Source of the DNA: Bacillota bacterium | GTDB taxonomy: Bacteria > Bacillota > Clostridia > Christensenellales > QAND01 | Direction: 5' to 3' | NCBI GenBank assembly: GCA_019415425.1 | Contig: DXZF01000058.1 | Span: 1-18,635, forward strand | DNA: 18,635 bases | Shown here: in pieces, positions 5,297-10,672 of the stretch | How the letters are laid out: every line of letters begins with the position of its first letter | Numbering within the stretch: position 1 is the stretch's first letter | The notes under the pieces: model-generated | What the model was told of the DNA's origin: nothing | The model's database searches: none | The model's input: only the letters and a program-made list of their open reading frames with translations | Program-made: the position numbers and the translations under genes

Positions 5297-5530
5297 TCAC
5301 CCGGTTCGTGCTGGTTCTGGGTTGCGTCCCCGGCATATGGTGCGCCAACACCGCCGGGGTTTGCATTTGGCCTTTTCCAGTGTGAGCCGGACAAGTCGCT
5401 TAATCTCCGTTTGGTGCGGTTTTCCCTCTATCGCTCGCAATATGTCTGCATCGGTGTTTCGGTTGAGTTTGAGGCCCACAAAGACGGTGTTTTTCCTCGT
5501 CCATTCTTTGCGCGCGTCACTCTCTGCCAT
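5297..5530 (-). CDS. Small RHH-like protein, copy B, extended to 77 aa by stop loss
   Basis: The first 55 residues match copy A with three changes (R39H, A50T, V54A), including the same MAESDARKEW start and LKLNRNTDADIL core. Where copy A has TGA, this copy has TGC, so translation runs on for 22 Arg/Cys-rich residues (KPRRCWRTICRGRNPEPARTG) that resemble nothing and lie partly outside the duplicated block. AAGGA stands about 9 nt before the ATG, a weaker site than in copy A. The likely fold is ribbon-helix-helix, and the tail probably follows from the mutation rather than being a domain. It may still be functional or may be decaying. Confidence 0.7.
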   Translation of the reverse strand: MAESDARKEWTRKNTVFVGLKLNRNTDADILRAIEGKPHQTEIKRLVRLTLEKAKCKPRRCWRTICRGRNPEPARTG

Positions 5531-5545
5531 TCTATCAATTCCTTG

Positions 5546-5575
5546 TTGCGTTTTCCCCTCGATATGGGGTATAAT
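5546..5575 (+). promoter_or_regulatory. Plus-strand promoter in module B
   Basis: TTGCGT (5546-5551), 18 bp, TATAAT (5570-5575), as in module A. Predicted start near 5582. Confidence 0.65.
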
Positions 5576-5581
5576 ATAGCC

Positions 5582-5678
5582 AGTGGGCGGCCTGCCTCTG
5601 CTTCAGGCGGTCGCTCCTATCTCAAGTTTTCAGCTTGGGGAAGCGCCGCTCTTATCCGCTAAGGGCGGTTATTTCTTT
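5582..5678 (+). ncRNA. Predicted small antisense RNA, module B
   Basis: About 97 nt between the module B promoter and terminator, nearly identical to the RNA predicted for module A. It would be antisense to the gap between the peptide and RHH-like genes of this copy. Because the copies are so alike, each RNA should be able to pair with the mRNA of the other copy as well. Confidence 0.55.
5646..5678 (+). terminator. Terminator of the module B antisense RNA
   Basis: Same 9-bp stem, 5-nt loop and T-rich tail as in module A (5646-5654 with 5660-5668). It overlaps the stop codon of the opposing peptide gene. Confidence 0.7.
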
Positions 5679-5725
5679 CTGGCCAGAAGATACACCATGA
5701 TGAGAATCAAAATGATTTCGTTCAT
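5669..5725 (-). CDS. 18-residue hydrophobic peptide, copy B (candidate type I toxin)
   Basis: It encodes MNEIILILIMVYLLARKK, identical to copy A. The Shine-Dalgarno sequence is the same, with one base inserted between it and the ATG. The frame is open for a long way upstream on the minus strand, but that extension has no coding character and the ribosome binding site points to this internal ATG. Toxin function is inferred as for copy A. The inverted repeat at 5789-5804 lies in its upstream region and could control it. Confidence 0.55.
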   Translation of the reverse strand: MNEIILILIMVYLLARKK

Positions 5726-5788
5726 GGGCACTCCCTTCCTTTCGGAGGAACAACCCGCCGCCCTATTGGATGCGGGTAGAGAATGGCA

Positions 5789-5804
5789 CATACTGCACAG
5801 TATG
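5789..5804. promoter_or_regulatory. Perfect 7-bp inverted repeat, operator-like
   Basis: CATACTG, CA, CAGTATG. It lies about 65 bp upstream of the copy B peptide gene (minus strand), where a leftward promoter is expected. It could bind a dimeric repressor, perhaps the RHH-like protein. Copy A has no equivalent, because the duplication ends before this point. Confidence 0.4.
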
Positions 5805-5825
5805 CAAACGCCTTTTTGATTTTTT

Positions 5826-5848
5826 GCGCCCCATTGTGGGCGCTTTTT
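5826..5848 (+). terminator. Terminator-like hairpin before a short open frame
   Basis: A 6-bp stem GCGCCC (5826-5831) with GGGCGC (5838-5843), a 6-nt loop, and five T. It stands 18 nt before a strong ribosome binding site and ATG, which would also fit an attenuator. No promoter for it is evident. Confidence 0.5.
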
Positions 5849-5866
5849 CTGCGGGGAGGTAATACC

Positions 5867-6187
5867 ATGGCAGCAGAGCGCATATACCGCGACGAGTACG
5901 GATTGACGCCGATGCAAAATGGATTTACGCTTCGTTATCCCTTGCGCAAAATGCATACAAGTCATCGATCGACATTCCCAATACCTTTGCCGCTGTGCAA
6001 TTTGCATCTTCCGTGCATCTTGTTTCCAGCTTTTTGCGCATTTCATTGTTGTGCTTTCATCCCGACCTTTTCGGCAAACGCCTTTTGCGTCCTACGCGAT
6101 AGATGCCGCGGGTACGCAAGGGGGTATAGCTGGAAAACTGTGGAAGCCCATCCCGGCCGCCTCCACGCAATGTTCAATCCCCAGTGA
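5867..6187 (+). pseudogene. Doubtful short open frame (106 codons) with a strong start signal
   Basis: GGGGAGG stands 7 nt before the ATG at 5867, an excellent initiation site. The first 25 or so codons (MAAERIYRDEYGLTPMQNG and on) look protein-like. After that the frame becomes rich in Pro, Cys, His and Phe without pattern, which suggests a gene that lost its frame or a chance open frame. No family is recognised. It follows a terminator-like hairpin and ends 90 bp before the marR promoter. I list it as a probable gene remnant; it could also be a real very short gene or leader peptide. Confidence 0.3.
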
Positions 6188-6278
6188 TGGAGCCGTCGGA
6201 ATGGCGTATCTGCGTGGGAGCAAATGGGGCTTTCATTGTATGACACACAAAATCCATAATTCTACGCGCATTATGCCA
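6188..6278. other. Intergenic stretch upstream of the marR promoter
   Basis: No gene, hairpin with T-run or recognised motif is seen here on either strand. Confidence 0.45.
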
Positions 6279-6306
6279 TTGACATCCGTATACAAACGCA
6301 TAAAAT
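6279..6306 (+). promoter_or_regulatory. Promoter of the marR-ABC operon
   Basis: A consensus TTGACA (6279-6284), 16 bp, TAAAAT (6301-6306). The -10 lies inside the left arm of the inverted repeat 6301-6326, so a bound repressor would block polymerase. Predicted start near 6313. Confidence 0.75.
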
Positions 6307-6326
6307 GTTAGCAAGATAACATTTTA
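6301..6326. promoter_or_regulatory. Likely MarR operator (10-bp perfect inverted repeat)
   Basis: TAAAATGTTA (6301-6310) and TAACATTTTA (6317-6326) are exact reverse complements, 6 bp apart. The size and symmetry suit a dimeric winged-helix regulator. It covers the -10 and start region of the promoter and stands just before the marR gene, so autorepression is the simplest reading. Confidence 0.75.
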
Positions 6327-6341
6327 AAAGGAGGTATACCG

Positions 6342-6776
6342 GTGGGGGAATATCGAATTGGCATGGATGTACGCGTTGTTTCCAACCTCATCAAACGCAA
6401 ATTGCATCAGATCGAACCACCACCACAGGATGTAGATGAGTTCACGGATCTGCAAGGGCAGATTATGCATTTTCTCTTTGACCATCGGGAGAGGGATGTA
6501 TTCCAACGTGAACTCGAAGAAGAATTCTGCATGCGCCGGTCCACGGTATCCCGCTGCCTCAAAGAGATGGAGGCCCGCGATCTGATTGGCCGTACGAGCG
6601 TTGCGCATGACGCACGGCTGAAAAAGATCGCGCTCACGCCCAGAGCGCTGGAGATCCACCAACGGGTCGAGCACAAGATCGAGTGGATTGAAAACGTGAT
6701 CAGAGCGGGCTTGACGGCGGAAGAGGTCGAGCAGTTTCAAAAAATCATGCAGAAAATCAAGCAGGAATTATCCTGA
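6342..6776 (+). CDS. MarR family transcriptional regulator
   Basis: A 144-residue winged helix-turn-helix protein. The DNA-binding part spans roughly residues 52-100: FQRELEEEFCMRRSTVSRCLKEMEARDLIGR contains the helix-turn-helix, with recognition helix RRSTVSRCLKEME (65-77). The wing follows in HDARLKKIALTPRA. The long flanking helices at both ends form the dimer domain. The start is GTG at 6342, set by AAGGAGG (6328-6334) with 7-nt spacing. It lies 58 nt upstream of two ABC exporter genes on the same strand, and a palindrome overlaps the promoter. It most likely represses its own operon and releases it when a toxic ligand binds. Ligand unknown. Confidence 0.9.
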   Translation: MGEYRIGMDVRVVSNLIKRKLHQIEPPPQDVDEFTDLQGQIMHFLFDHRERDVFQRELEEEFCMRRSTVSRCLKEMEARDLIGRTSVAHDARLKKIALTPRALEIHQRVEHKIEWIENVIRAGLTAEEVEQFQKIMQKIKQELS

Positions 6777-6834
6777 TCGGCTTGCAGCCGAAAGAAATAC
6801 AAATTTGCACTGTCAATACAGAGAATAGGAGGGC

Positions 6835-8574
6835 ATGATGATTGCATGTATTCGCAACCATATCAGAGAGTTTAAAAAGGACTCGATCCTGACGCCCATT
6901 TACGTCGGAATCGAGGTGCTGTTGGAGACGCTGATTCCCCTTGTGATGGCGGGCCTGATCGACAACGGCATCGACGGGGGCAGCATGAGCTATATCCTCA
7001 GGGCGGGCCTGCTCTTGGTGGCCATGGCGCTGGCAGCGCTGCTGTTTGGCGCCCTGTCGGGCAAATGCGCGGCCCGCGCATCGGCCGGTCTGGCCAGGAA
7101 CCTGCGCAAGGATATCTATTACCATGTGCAGACCTTTTCCTTTGCCAATATCGACCACTTTTCCACGGCGGGCATCGTCACGCGGCTGACCACCGACGTC
7201 ACCAACGTACAGAATGCGTACCAGATGCTCATTCGCGTCGCGGTGCGCAGCCCGCTGATGCTGGTCTTTGCCCTGTTCATGGCGTTTCGCATCAGCGCGC
7301 GGCTGTCGTTGATCTTTCTGTGCGTCATCCCGTTGCTGGCCCTTGGGCTGTACCTGATCATGAGCAGGGTGCACCCCCTCTTCACCAAGGTGTTTCACAC
7401 GTACGATGCGCTCAACAACGTGGTGCAGGAGAATTTATCCGGCATCCGCGTGGTCAAGTCGTATGTGCGGGAGGAACACGAGAAGCAGAAGTTTGGAAAG
7501 ATCTCCCAATCCATTTACGACGACTTCCGCAAGGCGGAAAAGACCATCGCCTTCAATGCGCCGCTCATGCAGCTGAGCGTGTACGGATGCATGCTGCTCA
7601 TCTCGTGGTTTGGGGCGCGCCTGGTGGTGGGATCGTCCATGACCACCGGCGAATTGACCAGCATGTTCACTTACATCATGCAGATCCTCATGAGTTTGAT
7701 GATGCTGTCCATGGTGTTGGTCATGCTCACGATGGCGCGTTCGTCCAGCGAGCGCATCAACGAGATCCTGGAAGAACAGAGCGATCTGCACAACCCGGAA
7801 CAGCCGGTGATGCAGGTCAAGGACGGGTCGATCGACTTTGAAAACGTGGGCTTTAGCTATGCGGGGGATCCCGATAAGCTGTGTTTGCGGGAGGTCGATC
7901 TGCACATTGCACCGGGTGAGACGGTCGGGATTTTGGGCGGTACGGGCACGTCCAAATCCACGCTGGTGCAGCTGATCCCCAGGCTGTATGACGCCACGCT
8001 GGGCACCGTCAAGGTGGGCGGCGTGGATGTGCGCGATTACGATATCGAGACATTGCGCGATGAGGTGGCCATGGTGCTGCAGAAGAACACGCTGTTTTCC
8101 GGCACCATCAAGGAAAACCTGCGCTGGGGCAACGCCCAGGCCAGCGATGAAGAGCTGATTCATGCCTGCCAGCTGGCACAGGCGGATGAATTCATACGCG
8201 CGTTTCCGGACGGATACGATACGTACATCGAGCAGGGCGGCACGAACGTTTCGGGCGGCCAGAAGCAGCGGCTCTGCATTGCGCGGGCGCTGCTCAAAAA
8301 GCCCAAGATCCTGATTCTGGACGATTCCACCAGTGCCGTGGATACGCAGACGGACGCACACATCCGGCAGGCGTTTCGCGAGGAGATCCCCAACACCACC
8401 AAACTGATCATCGCCCAACGCGTGACCTCGGTGCAGGATGCCGACCACATCCTCATCATGGAGGGCGGCAAAATCAACGGGTTTGGAACGCACGAACAAC
8501 TGCTGGCCAATAACGAGATCTACCGCGAGATGTACTTCTCGCAGACAAAAGGAGGGGAACAGGATGAAGCGTAA
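6835..8574 (+). CDS. ABC exporter half-transporter, degenerate-site subunit (TM287-like)
   Basis: A 579-residue fused membrane and ATPase subunit. Residues 15-300 hold about six membrane helices; the ATPase domain follows. Walker A is GGTGTSKST (368-376), with Ser where Gly is usual. The signature VSGGQ (472-476) is intact. After Walker B (ILILD), the catalytic Glu is replaced by Asp (D497), and the switch His by Gln (IAQR, Q528). This set, with an intact signature, is the pattern of the degenerate-site half of heterodimeric exporters such as TM287/288 and BmrC/D. The start is ATG 6835 or ATG 6838; AGGAGGG at 6827-6833 suits 6838 better. It overlaps the next gene by 11 bp. It probably pairs with that product to export drugs or other hydrophobic compounds at the cell membrane. 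Confidence 0.93.
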   Translation: MMIACIRNHIREFKKDSILTPIYVGIEVLLETLIPLVMAGLIDNGIDGGSMSYILRAGLLLVAMALAALLFGALSGKCAARASAGLARNLRKDIYYHVQTFSFANIDHFSTAGIVTRLTTDVTNVQNAYQMLIRVAVRSPLMLVFALFMAFRISARLSLIFLCVIPLLALGLYLIMSRVHPLFTKVFHTYDALNNVVQENLSGIRVVKSYVREEHEKQKFGKISQSIYDDFRKAEKTIAFNAPLMQLSVYGCMLLISWFGARLVVGSSMTTGELTSMFTYIMQILMSLMMLSMVLVMLTMARSSSERINEILEEQSDLHNPEQPVMQVKDGSIDFENVGFSYAGDPDKLCLREVDLHIAPGETVGILGGTGTSKSTLVQLIPRLYDATLGTVKVGGVDVRDYDIETLRDEVAMVLQKNTLFSGTIKENLRWGNAQASDEELIHACQLAQADEFIRAFPDGYDTYIEQGGTNVSGGQKQRLCIARALLKKPKILILDDSTSAVDTQTDAHIRQAFREEIPNTTKLIIAQRVTSVQDADHILIMEGGKINGFGTHEQLLANNEIYREMYFSQTKGGEQDEA

Positions 8575-10426
8575 CGGGCAGAAGAAGAGTACGATTGGCC
8601 GGTTGCTCGGCTATATTGGGCAAGGATACCGCCTGCAGTTTTTCTTTGTGCTGGTGTGCATCCTGCTCAGCACGCTGGCCAATGTGGCAGGGTCCCTGTT
8701 CCTTCAGTCGCTGATTGACGACTACGTGTCCCCACTGCTGCTACAGGCTTCGCCGGTGTTTACGGGCCTGCTCAAGGCGCTAATCACCATGGCGGTGATC
8801 TATGTGGTGGGCATCGTGTCCACGTTGATGTACAACCGGCTGATGGTGGATATCTCGCAGGGCGTGCAAAAGCGCATCCGCGACCAGATGTTCGACCACA
8901 TGCAGACGTTGCCCATTCGCTACTTTGACACGCACACGCACGGCGATATCATGAGCTTCTACACCAACGACGTCGATACGCTGCGGCAGATGCTCTCGCA
9001 GAGCGTGCCGCAGATGTTCTCATCGGCCGTCTCCATCGTCACGGTGTTCTTTGCGATGTTGTTTACCAATGCGACGCTCACGGCGTTGGTGCTGGTATGC
9101 GTGGCGGTCATGCTGTTTGTCTCGCGCAAGATTGCGGGCAAGAGCAGCACGTACTTCATCAAGCAGCAACAGTCGCTGGGCAAGACCAACGGCTATATCG
9201 AGGAGATGATCGCCGGGCAGAAGGTGGTCAAGGTGTTCTGCCACGAGGAAGCGGCCAAGCGGGATTTTGACAAGCTCAACGAAGAGCTGTTTGAAAATGC
9301 CAATCAGGCACATCGGTTTGCCAACATCCTCATGCCGATTATGAACAACATTGGCAACGTGCAGTACGTGCTGCTGGCCATTGTAGGCGGTGCGCTGGCA
9401 CTGCATGGCGCCGGCGTGACGGTGGGCGTCATCGCTTCGTTCCTGCAGCTGTCCAAGAGCTTTACGCAGCCCATCAGCCAGATCTCGCAGCAGCTCAACT
9501 CCGTGATCATGGCGCTGGCGGGCGCAGAGCGGATCTTTACGCTCCTGGATGAAGAGCCGGAGCAGGACAACGGCTACGTCACGCTGGTCAATGCCCGGTA
9601 CGAGGGTGAGGAACTGGTGGAGGCGGACGAACGGACGGGGGTGTGGGCCTGGAAGCACCCGCATTCCGACGGCACCGTGACGTATACCGAGCTTAAGGGC
9701 GACGTGCGCTTCTTTGACGTGGACTTTGCCTACGACCCGCAAAAGCCCATTCTGCACAACATCTCACTGTACGCCAAGCCGGGGCAGAAAGTGGCCTTTG
9801 TCGGCGCGACGGGTGCGGGCAAGACGACGATCACCAACCTGATCAACCGCTTTTACGACATTGCAGACGGCAAGATCCGCTACGACGGCATCAACATCAA
9901 CAAGATCAAAAAGAGCGATCTGCGCAGGTCGCTGGGCATTGTGCTGCAGGATACCAACCTGTTCACCGGCACCGTGCGCGAGAATATCCGCTACGGCCGT
10001 CTGGACGCGACCGACGGCGAGGTGGAGGCCGCAGCCAAGCTGGCGGGCGCCGACGATTTCATCCGCCGCCTGCCCAACGGGTACGATACCGAATTGACGG
10101 GCAACGGCGCCAACCTCTCACAGGGGCAGCGACAGCTGCTGTCCATTGCCCGTGCGGCAGTTGCAGACCCGCCTGTGATGATCCTGGACGAGGCGACGTC
10201 CAGCATCGATACGCACACCGAGAGCATCGTGCAGCTGGGCATGGACCGGCTGATGCAGGGGCGCACGGTGTTTGTCATCGCGCACAGGCTGTCCACTGTG
10301 CGCAACGCCAACGCCATCATGGTGCTGGAGCATGGGCGCATCATCGAACGGGGCGATCACGAGCAGCTCATTGCGCAAAAGGGCAAGTACTACCAGTTGT
10401 ACACCGGTACGCTGGAACTGGAATGA
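8564..10426 (+). CDS. ABC exporter half-transporter, consensus-site subunit (TM288-like)
   Basis: A 620-residue partner of the preceding gene. Membrane helices occupy about residues 20-330. An insert of some 45 residues (340-385, with WAWKHPHSDG) joins them to the ATPase domain, as is usual in this subfamily. Walker A GATGAGKTT (414-422) is canonical, Walker B ends LDE with the catalytic Glu E543, and the switch His is H574 (IAHRLS). The signature is LSQGQ (518-522) instead of LSGGQ, as in TM288. Its full catalytic residues complete the active ATP site together with the intact signature of the other subunit. ATG 8564 is set by GGAGGGG (8551-8557) with 6-nt spacing. It overlaps the upstream gene by 11 bp, which implies translational coupling. 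A terminator follows. Confidence 0.94.
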   Translation: MKRNGQKKSTIGRLLGYIGQGYRLQFFFVLVCILLSTLANVAGSLFLQSLIDDYVSPLLLQASPVFTGLLKALITMAVIYVVGIVSTLMYNRLMVDISQGVQKRIRDQMFDHMQTLPIRYFDTHTHGDIMSFYTNDVDTLRQMLSQSVPQMFSSAVSIVTVFFAMLFTNATLTALVLVCVAVMLFVSRKIAGKSSTYFIKQQQSLGKTNGYIEEMIAGQKVVKVFCHEEAAKRDFDKLNEELFENANQAHRFANILMPIMNNIGNVQYVLLAIVGGALALHGAGVTVGVIASFLQLSKSFTQPISQISQQLNSVIMALAGAERIFTLLDEEPEQDNGYVTLVNARYEGEELVEADERTGVWAWKHPHSDGTVTYTELKGDVRFFDVDFAYDPQKPILHNISLYAKPGQKVAFVGATGAGKTTITNLINRFYDIADGKIRYDGININKIKKSDLRRSLGIVLQDTNLFTGTVRENIRYGRLDATDGEVEAAAKLAGADDFIRRLPNGYDTELTGNGANLSQGQRQLLSIARAAVADPPVMILDEATSSIDTHTESIVQLGMDRLMQGRTVFVIAHRLSTVRNANAIMVLEHGRIIERGDHEQLIAQKGKYYQLYTGTLELE

Positions 10427-10446
10427 CAAATCATACGACAGGCACA

Positions 10447-10477
10447 AGGGCGTGCACACAGGGTGCACGCCCTTTTT
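10447..10477 (+). terminator. Rho-independent terminator of the marR-ABC operon
   Basis: A perfect 11-bp stem (AGGGCGTGCAC 10447-10457 with 10463-10473), a 5-nt loop and five T. It separates the exporter operon from the CRISPR locus. Confidence 0.92.
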
Positions 10478-10672
10478 GTTTGCCTCGCGCCGTGCCGAAT
10501 GCATGCGATGGGTAGAAAAAGAATCGATATGTGCATAACGATTTCTGTAATATATGGTGAAAACAGACGTGTTCGGCATCAATGATGGAAAAAGAATGCA
10601 TTTTTCATTTTTTGGGAGATGACAAAAAAAGGAAAAAAACGGCAAAAAAACACGTAGAATAAAATCAAGAGA
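10478..10672 (+). promoter_or_regulatory. AT-rich region upstream of cas3 with phased A-tracts
   Basis: The stretch is much richer in A/T than its neighbours. Three A7 tracts begin at 10624, 10633 and 10644, close to one helical turn apart, which should bend the DNA. TAGAAT (10655-10660) and TAAAAT (10660-10665) are possible -10 hexamers, but neither has a good -35 at the right distance. The cas promoter is presumably here, with the A-tracts acting as an UP-like or curved element. Confidence 0.45.

Larger units (their letters stand above)
5350..5764. repeat. Module copy B of a ~415-bp direct duplication
   Basis: Second copy of the block at 4312-4727, same orientation, about 1.04 kb downstream. 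It has a 2-nt deletion near the left end and a 1-nt insertion just upstream of the peptide start relative to copy A. The peptide codons, the opposing promoter hexamers and the terminator are unchanged. Confidence 0.9.

Noticed and set aside
5669..6046. 125-codon minus-strand frame ending in the 18-residue peptide
   Set aside because: The upstream part has no coding character and is not present before copy A; the ribosome binding site marks the internal ATG.
3984..6280. Integrated mobile element using tRNA-Thr as attachment site
   Set aside because: The island sits next to the tRNA, but I find no second copy of the tRNA 3' end and no integrase or transposase.
7934..7966. Walker A with Ser for Gly as a sequencing error or pseudogene sign
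   Set aside because: The frame is intact and all other degenerate positions fit the heterodimeric exporter subfamily, where this substitution is plausible.
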